Part shown: positions 8,732 through 17,627 of the stretch, piece after piece
Layout of the letters: the number at the start of each line of letters is the position of its first letter
How positions within the stretch are numbered: the first letter of the stretch is position 1
Assembly: GCA_018780035.1 (NCBI GenBank)
Contig: JADMKE010000019.1
Coordinates: 1-64,000, forward strand
Length of the DNA stretch: 64,000 nt
DNA from: Candidatus Sericytochromatia bacterium
GTDB lineage: Bacteria > Cyanobacteriota > Sericytochromatia > UBA7694
Direction of reading: 5' to 3'
Program-made: the position numbers and the translations under genes
The notes under the pieces: model-generated
Seen by the model: the letters and a program-made list of their open reading frames with translations, nothing else
Database searches by the model: none
Told to the model about the DNA's origin: nothing

Positions 8732-9228
8732 TAGGGTTTCTCCTTTTTCTCGCTTGGACTGCCCTGTTTGGCTGGTGCAAAGGTCTCGGTAAAGCCAAAT
8801 TTCCAGTCGCCTTTTTCGTTTTTAACCACCAAAATCAGGCGCGAAGGCAGTGCTTTGACCCGGCTTTCGTCGCTGGAGAGGGTCTTGTCCAACTCAAATT
8901 TTTGCTTGAGCCAGTCACTCACCCCGAGATGATAGCGAAAGCTGGCCCAAAAACCCATTTGCAAGGTCTTGTCGTTGCTCTCAAAGAGCTGGCGCACAAT
9001 CACGGGCGTCAACTTGGGATCTTTTTCGGTGGCAATCACGGTCTCGACAAACTGGGCTTGGCTCTGGGCCGTCAGGCTGTCCCAGGCCTCAGCAAAATCC
9101 ATGGCTTCGAGCGCCTTAAAAAAGCGCGTGGGCGCTTCACTCGGGGTCAGGGCGGGTTTGGCCCAGGCTGCGGATGTGAACAGGCAGAAAGCCAAAAAGG
9201 TGAGGGGGAAGAACTTCAATCGCGGCAT
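8731..9228 (-). CDS. Small secreted protein of unknown function
   Basis: A 165-residue protein with a clear signal peptide (FFPLTFLAFCLFTSAAWA) and a mature domain rich in aromatic and charged residues (TRFFKALEAMDFAEAWDSLT, GDWKFGFTETF). The layout resembles small alpha+beta NTF2/DUF4878-like envelope domains, but I cannot assign it. Its ATG directly follows the stop of the FGE-like gene, and its stop overlaps the aminotransferase start. Confidence 0.75.
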   Translation of the reverse strand: MPRLKFFPLTFLAFCLFTSAAWAKPALTPSEAPTRFFKALEAMDFAEAWDSLTAQSQAQFVETVIATEKDPKLTPVIVRQLFESNDKTLQMGFWASFRYHLGVSDWLKQKFELDKTLSSDESRVKALPSRLILVVKNEKGDWKFGFTETFAPAKQGSPSEKKEKP

Positions 9229-10218
9229 TTATTCCCGCACCAGCCGAAAACCAATTTGCCCCTCGACCACAAAATCTGGGCGAATCAGGTGGCGTACCGC
9301 CACCCGGCAATCTTCTGCGGGCTGAGCATAGTGACAGTCACGGTAGACGCGGTGGGCCGATGAAGGCGGGCCTTTGGGATCCACCTGAGGTTCAGCGCTG
9401 ATCTCACCGGTATACATATCCGCCACGTATTCACTGACATTGCCAATCACATCATAGAGCCCAAACAGATTGGGGCGTTTGGTACCCACTGGCTGGGGCA
9501 GAGAGGGCTCTCCCGACGTTTCGACAAACCAGGCAAAGTCTTTGAGAAAGCGCGTATTGGGGCCGAAGAAATAGGGTTCGGAGGAACCGGCACGGGCCGC
9601 GTACTCCCACTCGGCTTCGGTGGGTAGGCGGTAGAAGCCTTCCCCACGCTGATTGAGTCGGGCAATAAAGTCCTGAATCTGGTTCCAAGAAATGGAGGCC
9701 ACGGGCCGGTCGAGATTTTCGGGGGTGAGCTTGGAGGGATTGCTGCCCATCACCGCTTTCCATTGGCGCTGGGTCACTTCGGTGGTCTGCATCAAAAACG
9801 CACGGGTCAGGGTCACACTGCGCTGGATTTCGTCAGCCTTGTGCCCGATTTCAGTGCTGGGTGAACCCATGATAAACGCACCGGCATCAATCCGCACAAA
9901 TTTCATGCCCAGGGTATTGGTCGCACTGGCACTGACTGGCAAAGGCGTGGGTGAAGAGATCGGGGCCGTGGGCACCGCACTGGGTACAGGGGTGGACGTG
10001 GGCAAAGCCGTGGCAATGGCACTCGGAACAGCTGTGGGGCTGGCCGTGGCTTCAACCGTCGGAAGAGCCGTCGGCGTCGGAGTGGCTGTGGGCACCGGAG
10101 TGGAGGGCGTATTATTGGCAGGACAGGCACTCAGGCTCAGGGCAGAGCTGGCCAGGAGAGCCAAAAGCGCCAATTTGGGCAAAAAAGGGGAAGAAAACGG
10201 GTGCAATTGTTTCAACAT
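9229..10218 (-). CDS. Formylglycine-generating-enzyme (SUMF1) family lipoprotein
   Basis: A 329-residue protein. Lipoprotein signal (LASSALSLSAC), a Thr/Pro/Ala linker of about 70 residues, then an FGE-sulfatase domain: NTLGMKFVRIDAGAFIMGS, TTEVTQRQWKAVMG, RPVASISWNQI, FYRLPTEAEWEYAARAG, GLYDVIGNVSEYV and a terminal IGFRLVRE. Many members are not sulfatase-activating enzymes. Here the usual RGGSW motif reads YRDCHYA and GNVWEW reads GNVSEYV, so oxidase activity is doubtful; it may be a binding module on the envelope. Second gene of the ffh operon, 7 nt after ffh. Confidence 0.85.
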   Translation of the reverse strand: MLKQLHPFSSPFLPKLALLALLASSALSLSACPANNTPSTPVPTATPTPTALPTVEATASPTAVPSAIATALPTSTPVPSAVPTAPISSPTPLPVSASATNTLGMKFVRIDAGAFIMGSPSTEIGHKADEIQRSVTLTRAFLMQTTEVTQRQWKAVMGSNPSKLTPENLDRPVASISWNQIQDFIARLNQRGEGFYRLPTEAEWEYAARAGSSEPYFFGPNTRFLKDFAWFVETSGEPSLPQPVGTKRPNLFGLYDVIGNVSEYVADMYTGEISAEPQVDPKGPPSSAHRVYRDCHYAQPAEDCRVAVRHLIRPDFVVEGQIGFRLVRE

Positions 10219-10225
10219 TGTTGGT

Positions 10226-11623
10226 TTAATTCCGTCCCATCGGAAATTGTTTGGCCATGGCTGAGCGCATGGAGTTCATCTGCTGTTTGCGCAGCATATT
10301 CTTCTTGGACTTGCCCCCGCCCCCGCCAAAGAGGCCGGTGCCAGAGAGCTTCTTGATCATCTTCTGCATTTCTTGGAATTGTTTGAGCAATTGGGCCACT
10401 TCTTGCACCGTATTGCCGCTGCCTTTGGCAATTCGGCGGCGGCGGCTGGCATTGATCAGGTCTGGGTTTGAGCGTTCATCGGGGGTCATCGACTGGATAA
10501 TCGCCTCAATCACCTTGAGCTGTTTTTCACCGGCATTGATTGCATCGCGGTCGAGTTTGCCGCCAATACCCGGAATCATGCCAATGATCTGCTCCAGCGA
10601 GCCGATCTTCTTGATCTGGCGCATCTGCTGCAAAAAGTCTTCGAGGGTAAAATTGGCCTTGCGCAATTTTTCTTCGAGGCGTTTGGCTTCATCTTCGTCC
10701 ACCACCTCTTGGGCCTTTTCCACCAGCGAGACCACGTCACCCATGCCCAAAATCCGGCTGGCAATGCGCTCGGGGTAAAAATTTTCCAAGGCGTCGAGTT
10801 TTTCGCCCATGCCGATCAATTTGATCGGTTTACCTGTCACCTCTTTGACCGAGAGTGCGGCCCCGCCACGGGTATCGCCATCCATTTTGGTCATAATAAT
10901 GCCGGTCAGTTCCAGAACATCGTTAAAGGCCTTGGCCATATTGACGGCATCTTGGCCGACCATGGCATCCACCACCAGCAGAATTTCGTGTGGATTCAGC
11001 TCAGCGCGGATCTCCCGCAACTCTTCCATCAGCACTTCGTCGATATGCAAACGACCTGCCGTATCGAGAATCAGGGTATCGTAGCCCTTGGTTTTGGCCT
11101 CTTGCAACGCGGCTTTGCAAATCTCCACGGGCTTGGCATCGGGCAGGTCAAAGACGGGGATATTGATCTGTTTGCCCAAGACAATCAGCTGTTGGATCGC
11201 GGCGGGGCGGTAAATATCTGCCGCCACCAGCAGCGGGCGGCGGCCCTGTTTGTGCAGGTATTTGGCCAATTTGCCACAGGTCGTGGTTTTGCCCGTGCCC
11301 TGCAGCCCGGCGAGCATGATGATGCCAGGAGAACCGTTGTACTTAAGGGGTTCGTGTTCGCCCCCGAGCAAAGCGACCAATTCATCGTTGACGATTTTGA
11401 TAAAGACCTGGCCGGGAGAGAGGCTTTTGAGTACCTCTTGGCCCAGGGCTTTTTCTTTGATGCGGGCCACCAGGCCCTTGATCACCTGCAGATTGACGTC
11501 TGCTTCCAGCATGGCACGGCGTACTTCGCGCAGGGCCTCTGAGATATTTTCTTCGGTGATTTTGCCATGCCCCCAGATTTTGTGAAAAACATCCTGGAAG
11601 CGGCCGGAGAGGCTTTCAAACAT
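10226..11623 (-). CDS. ffh: Signal recognition particle protein Ffh (SRP54)
   Basis: A 465-residue protein of normal length. N domain (residues 1-about 85), then the GTPase G domain with P-loop AGLQGTGKTTTCGKLA near 107, DIYRPAAIQQL, LILDTAGRLHIDEVL, VVDAMVGQDAVN and TKMDGDTRGGAAL. The C-terminal M domain has the SRP-RNA-binding region around SRRRRIAKGSG and Met/Gly-rich helices. It binds signal sequences on ribosomes and 4.5S RNA and delivers membrane proteins to FtsY. First gene of a six-gene minus-strand operon. Confidence 0.98.
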   Translation of the reverse strand: MFESLSGRFQDVFHKIWGHGKITEENISEALREVRRAMLEADVNLQVIKGLVARIKEKALGQEVLKSLSPGQVFIKIVNDELVALLGGEHEPLKYNGSPGIIMLAGLQGTGKTTTCGKLAKYLHKQGRRPLLVAADIYRPAAIQQLIVLGKQINIPVFDLPDAKPVEICKAALQEAKTKGYDTLILDTAGRLHIDEVLMEELREIRAELNPHEILLVVDAMVGQDAVNMAKAFNDVLELTGIIMTKMDGDTRGGAALSVKEVTGKPIKLIGMGEKLDALENFYPERIASRILGMGDVVSLVEKAQEVVDEDEAKRLEEKLRKANFTLEDFLQQMRQIKKIGSLEQIIGMIPGIGGKLDRDAINAGEKQLKVIEAIIQSMTPDERSNPDLINASRRRRIAKGSGNTVQEVAQLLKQFQEMQKMIKKLSGTGLFGGGGGKSKKNMLRKQQMNSMRSAMAKQFPMGRN

Positions 11624-11655
11624 CTTGATTTATCCTGTTGATTTGTCCTGATTTA
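11624..11655 (-). repeat. Duplicated AGGA-containing leader before ffh
   Basis: Read on the minus strand, CAGGACAAATCAA is followed directly by CAGGATAAATCAA and then the ffh ATG. The copy nearer the start supplies the AGGA ribosome site (about 10 nt spacing); the second is a near copy 13 nt upstream. Confidence 0.6.
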
Positions 11656-11685
11656 TCTATGCACAGACGTGCGAGAAAAGCACGC

Positions 11686-11702
11686 TTCTACACAGTGTAG
11701 AA
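11686..11702. promoter_or_regulatory. Palindrome TTCTACAC-A-GTGTAGAA upstream of ffh
   Basis: Perfect 8-bp arms around one central base, in the divergent region between ffh and the hydrolase gene. A second small hairpin (CGTGC...GCACG) lies immediately beside it. Fits a dimeric repressor operator or an RNA hairpin; the regulator is unknown. Confidence 0.45.
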
Positions 11703-11881
11703 TCAGCTACATCATAACACAGATCAGGGTTGGCCCCACATGCAAGAGCCATGCAGTCTGGCCTGAATATTTTGGCCTGAAAGTGAAGGACAAAGAGCAC
11801 AGCATGGCCTTATCCTCCATGTTAAAATACAGACATCTGAAAAATCCCAAAATAAGCCAATCACAGGGTCTTGATCCGTTT

Positions 11882-12784
11882 ATGCCAACCCCGCAAATTT
11901 CTCGTTTTTTGCAAGATGCCTTTCGCCAATTACTCAAGTTAGACGGCTATACCAGCCACTATGCTGAGACCCCTTTGGGGCGGCTGCACTATTACCAAGC
12001 AGAGGGCAGTGGACGCTTGCCGCCGATGGTTTTTTTGCACGGACTCAGTGCCCATGCCGCTGAACTGGCCCCGGTCTTTCGCCGCCTGCGCCGCTACAGC
12101 CAGCGGATTATTGCCGTGGATCTACCGGTCCACGGCTTTAGTGATGCACCGAACACAGGCATCTTTGACGAGACCATGAGTGAGCTCTTTTACCATGGTA
12201 TGAACCAGATTTTAGAGAAATCGCCCCCGATTCTGATTTTTGGCAATTCCCTTGGCGGCTTGGGAGCCATTCGCTATACCAATCGCCACCCCGATAAGGT
12301 GCGTTTACTCGTGCTCTCCTCCCCAGGTGGCGCAGGCATTACAGGCGAGCAATTGCACCAATTGGGAGAAATTTTTTCTCACCACACCCAGTTCAAACCC
12401 GGCAGTTTTGTCGAAAGGCTCTACAACAAACCACCCCTCTACCGCTGGATGATCGAACAAGAGGTGCGGGTGCGCTTTGCCCGGCCCGAATTGCGGGAAT
12501 TGCTCAAACAATTCCACACCGATCACCTGCTGCAACCTGAGGAGCTACAACAGATTCAGCAGCCCACACTTTTGATCTGGGGCAAACAGGATCGCCTGCT
12601 CGAAAACCACCTGGATTTCTTTAAGACCCATATGCCGGAACATGTCAAATTGCACGAACCAGCCCACTTTACCCATTGCCCTTATATGGAGACCCCCCAA
12701 GAGCTGGCCCAAAAAATCCTGCATTTTGCCCTCTTGCACTGCCCCGAAGCCACCCGCACCGGTCCGCTTACCGCCCCGCACTAA
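11882..12784 (+). CDS. Alpha/beta-hydrolase fold protein
   Basis: About 300 residues. Oxyanion segment MVFLHGLSAHAAEL, nucleophile elbow IFGNSLGGLGAI (Ser of GNSLGG), a candidate acid in IWGKQDRLLENHLDF and a C-terminal His in AHFTHCPYMETP give a complete Ser-Asp-His triad. No signal peptide, so probably a cytoplasmic esterase, lipase or C-C hydrolase; substrate unknown. The frame stays open upstream to ATGs at 11804 and 11669, but the fold begins after 11882. The start is uncertain because no strong ribosome site stands out. Confidence 0.82.
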   Translation: MPTPQISRFLQDAFRQLLKLDGYTSHYAETPLGRLHYYQAEGSGRLPPMVFLHGLSAHAAELAPVFRRLRRYSQRIIAVDLPVHGFSDAPNTGIFDETMSELFYHGMNQILEKSPPILIFGNSLGGLGAIRYTNRHPDKVRLLVLSSPGGAGITGEQLHQLGEIFSHHTQFKPGSFVERLYNKPPLYRWMIEQEVRVRFARPELRELLKQFHTDHLLQPEELQQIQQPTLLIWGKQDRLLENHLDFFKTHMPEHVKLHEPAHFTHCPYMETPQELAQKILHFALLHCPEATRTGPLTAPH

Positions 12785-12813
12785 ATATTTAAGAAGCGCG
12801 GGTTAAGCCAAGT

Positions 12814-12842
12814 TTGGTTTTTTGCGGTAAACAGGGTAAAAT
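12814..12842 (+). promoter_or_regulatory. Predicted promoter of the helical protein operon
   Basis: TTGGTT (12814-12819), 17-nt spacer, TAAAAT (12837-12842), about 75 nt before ATG 12918. Confidence 0.45.
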
Positions 12843-12917
12843 AGGCATCAGTTGTATCCCCTTGACAGATCCCCTCCCGCCTGCGGGACAGCAAATCAGG
12901 AAAGTTCAGAGAGTACT

Positions 12918-14123
12918 ATGCAGAACACAAAAATACAGACGCTGTGGAACCTGTGTAACGAGCTAAAAGAAAAGCGCCAGTTTCTGGTCGAGCGCCTCAA
13001 ACACACCCAGGACTATCTCGATGAGCAACAGTGGAATCTGAGCCGCGAAATGCACGGTCTGCGCCAGCAGACCAACAGTCTGGCTGACGATGTCAGCACC
13101 CTGTCATATGCGGTTGAAAACATTTACAGCCTCTGGTCAAACCAATCCAACCAACCCAGCCAAACAAGTCAAGAGACCACAGCGGTTGAATTTCCTGATT
13201 TTCAACCTCTTTTAGAGGCCGCTCAAACCCAGCAGGAACTGGCCCAGGGCTTTGCCGATCAAGCAGCAGCTCTGGCCCTTTTGGCCGGAGAGATCAACCT
13301 GCCAGACTCCCCTGAACTCTTTCAGGAGGGATTTCAAGAATTGCAGAGCGAATTTACCCAACACTATGGCGCATTCAAAGCCGCTCAGCAGTATTTTGGC
13401 TCTTTGCAAAGTGAGGCCTTGGCTCAAGGCCAAAGCACCTTGCCCGACTTCACGGAACTCAATGCCTCGCTGAGTGCCTCTGCAGACTTCCTCGCCAGCT
13501 TCGGCGCGGATGCTGAGGGTTTTCAAACCCAGTGGCAGGCCAGCAAACCCTATCGCGAAGCCGCTCCGTCTTCATCCCCGGATGCCTCTGCAGAGCTGTC
13601 TGCACTGCAGACCCAAAGTGCCGAGTTGGCGGCTCAACTCGAAGCCCGTGAAAAACTCTTGAGTGACACCTATACCCAAGCCTATGCCAGTGCCGTGGCC
13701 CTGGCCGAATTGCAAGGCCAACATGACGATCTCGCAGGTGAAATGGAACACCTGATGGGGGTTTTGGCCAGCTTCCAAGAAATCCTCAATCAACGCCCCC
13801 AGGCCGAAGCGGGGGCCGTTGCAGTCGCTGTTGCTGTTTCTGCAAGCAGCCATGAAAACGAAGATGATGAGAGTGACGAGAGCGAAGAAGCCACCGAGAC
13901 GCCAGAATCAGATCGCCAGGTGATCCGTGAGGCCGTCCAAGAAAGTGTGCGCAAACGGATTGCCCAGGTGCTCAAAAAGCGCTTTACCAAAGTGCCCCGC
14001 CGGGTGAGCAATCTGCTCAAAAAAATCGAAGTCAGCAGCCGCCTCGACAAACTCTTTGAACTGGCGCTGGAATGTGACTCAATGGAGGCTTTCAGCAGCC
14101 AATTGGAAGAGAGCGCCGGCTAA
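12918..14123 (+). CDS. Helical, coiled-coil-rich protein with DUF4351-like C-terminus
   Basis: A 401-residue protein, acidic and largely alpha-helical, with heptad-like stretches near residues 5-70 and 215-290 and an acidic linker (NEDDESDESEEATE). The last 60 residues (AQVLKKRFTKVPRRVSNLLK, then KIEVSSRLDKLFELALECDS) follow the pattern of DUF4351, a helical tail usually found after Rpn/PD-(D/E)XK nuclease domains; no nuclease domain is present here. The start at 12918 is chosen over 12852 by content. First gene of a three-gene unit; function unknown. Confidence 0.75.
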   Translation: MQNTKIQTLWNLCNELKEKRQFLVERLKHTQDYLDEQQWNLSREMHGLRQQTNSLADDVSTLSYAVENIYSLWSNQSNQPSQTSQETTAVEFPDFQPLLEAAQTQQELAQGFADQAAALALLAGEINLPDSPELFQEGFQELQSEFTQHYGAFKAAQQYFGSLQSEALAQGQSTLPDFTELNASLSASADFLASFGADAEGFQTQWQASKPYREAAPSSSPDASAELSALQTQSAELAAQLEAREKLLSDTYTQAYASAVALAELQGQHDDLAGEMEHLMGVLASFQEILNQRPQAEAGAVAVAVAVSASSHENEDDESDESEEATETPESDRQVIREAVQESVRKRIAQVLKKRFTKVPRRVSNLLKKIEVSSRLDKLFELALECDSMEAFSSQLEESAG

Positions 14124-14126
14124 AGT

Positions 14127-14705
14127 TTGGGCTCTTTATTCAGGAGAACACAGCTTTGTAACACTGTTTTGAAAGCTGCGGTGCTGGGTGTGATTCTTTT
14201 TGCTGGACCTGTTCAAGCAGCCACCTCATTTACCACAGCACAAATTCAAGCGTTAAAAGTCGCAACAAAAGCAAAGACAATTGTTCTGCCAAAAATATTC
14301 CCCCAACAATTTAAAAAAGTCGCACTTGAGTTAAACGCCAACGATCACAATCCCTCTTATTTTATTTATTTTTATCTCAGTGCACAGCACAAAAAAGTTC
14401 AAAATGGGATTTTCATCTCGTCAACGGCATCAACACCCCTTCGCTTAAGTCTAGAGCCCCATTATGGCTACATGAAAACAGAGCACCCCTTGTGCGCGGA
14501 GGCCTCGGAGTTTCAACCTGTTCCCAGCAAATTGAAACATTTAAAATTGCCGTTTCAGATCAATGGTTACTGCCTCAAAAAGCGGGAACGCCCCGAAAAA
14601 GTGTCAGTATCCGTCATCAGCCATTTTGGCAAGCTTTCTCTTTCTGGCAATACAGAAGATTTGGTGCATTTTTTTGAGTTACTCAGTTACTTAAATGAAT
14701 ATTAA
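14127..14705 (+). CDS. Small secreted protein (same family as 7266-7823)
   Basis: Open frame of about 192 residues with a signal sequence (LKAAVLGVILFAGPVQA) and mature part KTIVLPKIFPQQFKKVALEL, SYFIYFYLSAQ, LVHFFELLSYLNEY. No ATG precedes the signal peptide: a TTG at 14127 lies 3 nt after the upstream stop, and another TTG lies at 14169. The clear AGGAG at about 14152 is out of register with both, so the start is uncertain. More AT-rich than its neighbours. Function unknown. Confidence 0.65.
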   Translation: MGSLFRRTQLCNTVLKAAVLGVILFAGPVQAATSFTTAQIQALKVATKAKTIVLPKIFPQQFKKVALELNANDHNPSYFIYFYLSAQHKKVQNGIFISSTASTPLRLSLEPHYGYMKTEHPLCAEASEFQPVPSKLKHLKLPFQINGYCLKKRERPEKVSVSVISHFGKLSLSGNTEDLVHFFELLSYLNEY

Positions 14706-15315
14706 AACGCTGATTAAACAGGGCCTTTGTGTCATATTCCTATTTTTTCCCACTTTGTCAGCTGGGGCATTAACACCTGAAAAACAAAAACTGTTGGCAG
14801 CTTTTTGGAACAAGAAACAGGAAGTCATTTATCCCACCCAAATTCCCTATGGTTATAGTGAAAATGAGTTTCAATTCACGTCATTGATGCTTGGCCCAGA
14901 CAGCCAGCATAGCGGCAATTACAGCATTGTCTATCGAGAGAAGCAACCGTTTATTGAGGGTCCCATTGGGGGCATTACTCTGTTTTTTGACTTAAGCAAA
15001 GAAAAATTAATGAACAGGGATCAAGAGCAAAAGCACCAGCCTCCCCCCATCTGCTCAAGTCCCAAAGAGGCAAATCCATCTCAAAGATGGTCCTATTATT
15101 TTGCTTTTTTGCAGCAAAGAATCTACTTTTGCGCCCAACCTGTTTCTGTCAAAGTGACCTTGATAAAAAAAGGAAATAAACAAACCAAAATACTTCAACG
15201 TTTCAATGTTATGACTGCGGGTATTCCACTTTCAAGCCTGCGCATTCATGCCCATGATGTCAGAAAAGAAGATTTTGCTGAATTTATGTCTGGCCTGGGT
15301 TTATTAAACAATTAA
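14695..15315 (+). CDS. Small secreted protein (same family as 14127-14705)
   Basis: A 206-residue protein with a signal peptide (LCVIFLFFPTLSAGA). The mature part contains EVIYPTQIPYGYSENEFQF, GNYSIVYREKQPF and a C-terminal DFAEFMSGLGLL, matching the block order of the preceding gene and of 7266-7823. The ATG lies inside the last codons of the upstream gene (11-nt overlap), indicating coupling. AT-rich. Function unknown; envelope localisation is predicted. Confidence 0.7.
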   Translation: MNIKTLIKQGLCVIFLFFPTLSAGALTPEKQKLLAAFWNKKQEVIYPTQIPYGYSENEFQFTSLMLGPDSQHSGNYSIVYREKQPFIEGPIGGITLFFDLSKEKLMNRDQEQKHQPPPICSSPKEANPSQRWSYYFAFLQQRIYFCAQPVSVKVTLIKKGNKQTKILQRFNVMTAGIPLSSLRIHAHDVRKEDFAEFMSGLGLLNN

Positions 15316-15333
15316 GCTTCCCCAAAGAAAAGA

Positions 15334-15368
15334 AGCGAGGGAAACCGCTTTAAACAGTTTCTCTCGCT
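15334..15368 (-). terminator. Rho-independent terminator of hppA
   Basis: Arms 15334-15345 and 15357-15368 pair over 12 bp with one G-T. On the minus strand the stem is followed by TCTTTTCTTT. It lies 28 nt after the hppA stop. Confidence 0.75.
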
Positions 15369-15395
15369 CCCTAAAAATGAGGGTGAGCTGGGCGT

Positions 15396-17627
15396 TTAAC
15401 GGCCCATTTGACGCACCACAACGTGGTTCGGCACCTGCATCTGGGCCTGGCTGACAACGGTTTCAACCCGTGTCGTGGGCACCAAGGAATGCTTGGCGCC
15501 GTGGCCCGCATGGCCTTTGACAGAAATATGCGGGGCGATAATCAAAGCGACAATACTCATCAGCTTGATCAAAATATTCATCGAGGGGCCAGAGGTATCT
15601 TTAAAGGGATCCCCGACGGTATCACCGGTGACAGACGCTTTGTGGGCATCGCTGCCCTTGTACTGCATCTTGCCATTGATTTCGACACCCGCCTCAAAGG
15701 ATTTTTTTGCATTGTCCCAGGCACCACCAGCGTTGTTCTGGAACATGCCCATCAACACGCCAGAGACGGTGACACCTGCGAGCAGGCCACCCAATACTTC
15801 GGGGCCAAAGGCAAAACCAACCACCACGGGAGTGATCAGCGCAATGCCGCCCGGCAGCATCATTTCTTTCAGCGAAGCCTGGGTCGAAATCGCGACACAT
15901 TTATCGTATTCGGGTTTGGCTTTGTATTCCATAATGCCTGGAATATCGCGGAATTGGCGACGCACTTCTGTCACCATCTCCATCGCAGCCCGGCCCACAG
16001 CCGCAATTGCCAGCGAAGAGAAAATAAAGGGAATCATGCCACCGACAAAGAGACCGGCCAGCACATTGGCTTTGTAGATATCGATTGAGTCGATTCCGGC
16101 CAAGCCAACAAAGGCGGCAAAAAGCGCCAAGGCAGTCAGAGCCGCAGAAGCAATCGCAAAGCCTTTGCCTGTTGCCGCTGTGGTATTGCCCACCGCATCG
16201 AGAATGTCGGTGCGGGCACGCACCTCTTTGGGCAAGCCGCTCATTTCAGCAATGCCGCCTGCGTTATCAGCGATCGGACCAAAGGCATCAATCGCCAATT
16301 GCATAGCAGTGGTGGCCATCATGCCAGAGGCAGCAATTGCCACCCCATAGAGACCTGCAAAATGGTGTGAGAGGTAAATCCCAGAGGCCAGAATCAAAGT
16401 GGGGAAAAGGGTAGATTCCATGCCCACAGAAAGACCGCCAATGATATTGGTGGCTGCGCCAGTATCAGACTGTTGCACAATCGATTTGACGGGGCGTTTG
16501 CCCATGGCAGTATAAAACTCGGTCACGAGGCTCATCAATGCGCCCACAACAGAGCCCACCAAAATGGCCCAAAACACACCCATACTTGAAAAAGTATGGC
16601 CGCGCAGAGTCATGCTCTCTGGCAACATCCATTTGACCAGAAAGAAACAGGCAATGGTCGTAATAATCACCGAAGTCCAATTGCCCATATTCAGGGCTTT
16701 TTGCACGTCGCCATTGTCGTCGGCAATTCTAACCATCGAACAGCCAATGATCGAGAAGATGATCCCCAAACCGGCGATCAACATCGGCAACAGCATGGGA
16801 GAGAGCCCCCCAAACTGATCGGTTACTGTGATTTCGCGCCCCAGCACCATCGTGGCCAAAATTGTGGCCACATAAGAACCAAAAAGGTCAGCGCCCATGC
16901 CAGCAACGTCACCAACGTTATCTCCGACGTTATCGGCGATGGTGGCTGGGTTGCGGACGTCATCTTCGGGGATGCCAGCTTCAACTTTGCCAACAAGGTC
17001 AGCACCGACGTCAGCCGCTTTGGTATAAATACCGCCGCCGACACGGGCAAAGAGGGCTATCGATTCAGCACCGAGCGAAAAGCCCGCGAGCACTTCAATC
17101 GCTTTTTCCATTTGAGCGCCATTGACAGTGCCACCTTGGCTCACGACAAAGACGTTGTAAAAAATAATAAACAGTGTACCCAGGCCCAAAACAGCCAAAC
17201 CGGCCACACCCAAACCCATCACAGTGCCGCCTGTAAAGGCCACTCTAAGGGCATCTTTGAGTGAGGTGCGGGCAGCATGGGTGGTGCGAACATTGGCTTG
17301 GGTAGCAATATTCATGCCAAAATAACCCGCTGTTGCACTAAAAACCGCCCCAATAATAAACGAAATGGCGATCACGGGAGAGGAAGTTGGAACCAAGGTG
17401 CCTGACCAGGCCAAAAGGGCAGAGGCCGCCACCACAAAATAAGCCAGAATTTTCCATTCGGCTTTTAAGAAGGCCATTGCACCTTCGGCAATATAGCCTG
17501 CCAGTTCCACCATATTGGCGTCACCACTTGGCTGGCGCGTGACCCATGCGGACTTAAACCACATCACGGCCAAACCCAATAACCCCAAGATCGGGATTAA
17601 AATCAGAATTATCGTTTGCATTTGCAT
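15396..17627 (-). CDS. hppA: Membrane-bound proton/sodium-pumping pyrophosphatase
   Basis: A 743-residue integral membrane protein with about 15-16 hydrophobic segments. Active-site blocks: [54 protein letters not shown], and near the C-terminus [20 protein letters not shown]. It hydrolyses cytosolic pyrophosphate and pumps H+ or Na+ outward. The segment [13 protein letters not shown] carries Ala where K+-independent enzymes have Lys, so a K+-dependent enzyme is expected; the pumped ion cannot be told with certainty. ATG 17627 has AGAGGTGG upstream. Confidence 0.97.
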   Translation of the reverse strand: MQMQTIILILIPILGLLGLAVMWFKSAWVTRQPSGDANMVELAGYIAEGAMAFLKAEWKILAYFVVAASALLAWSGTLVPTSSPVIAISFIIGAVFSATAGYFGMNIATQANVRTTHAARTSLKDALRVAFTGGTVMGLGVAGLAVLGLGTLFIIFYNVFVVSQGGTVNGAQMEKAIEVLAGFSLGAESIALFARVGGGIYTKAADVGADLVGKVEAGIPEDDVRNPATIADNVGDNVGDVAGMGADLFGSYVATILATMVLGREITVTDQFGGLSPMLLPMLIAGLGIIFSIIGCSMVRIADDNGDVQKALNMGNWTSVIITTIACFFLVKWMLPESMTLRGHTFSSMGVFWAILVGSVVGALMSLVTEFYTAMGKRPVKSIVQQSDTGAATNIIGGLSVGMESTLFPTLILASGIYLSHHFAGLYGVAIAASGMMATTAMQLAIDAFGPIADNAGGIAEMSGLPKEVRARTDILDAVGNTTAATGKGFAIASAALTALALFAAFVGLAGIDSIDIYKANVLAGLFVGGMIPFIFSSLAIAAVGRAAMEMVTEVRRQFRDIPGIMEYKAKPEYDKCVAISTQASLKEMMLPGGIALITPVVVGFAFGPEVLGGLLAGVTVSGVLMGMFQNNAGGAWDNAKKSFEAGVEINGKMQYKGSDAHKASVTGDTVGDPFKDTSGPSMNILIKLMSIVALIIAPHISVKGHAGHGAKHSLVPTTRVETVVSQAQMQVPNHVVVRQMGR

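Noticed and set aside
10709-11542. Plus-strand ORF of 277 codons opposite ffh
   Set aside because: Antisense shadow of the conserved ffh gene; His/Phe/Gln-rich composition and no recognisable domain.
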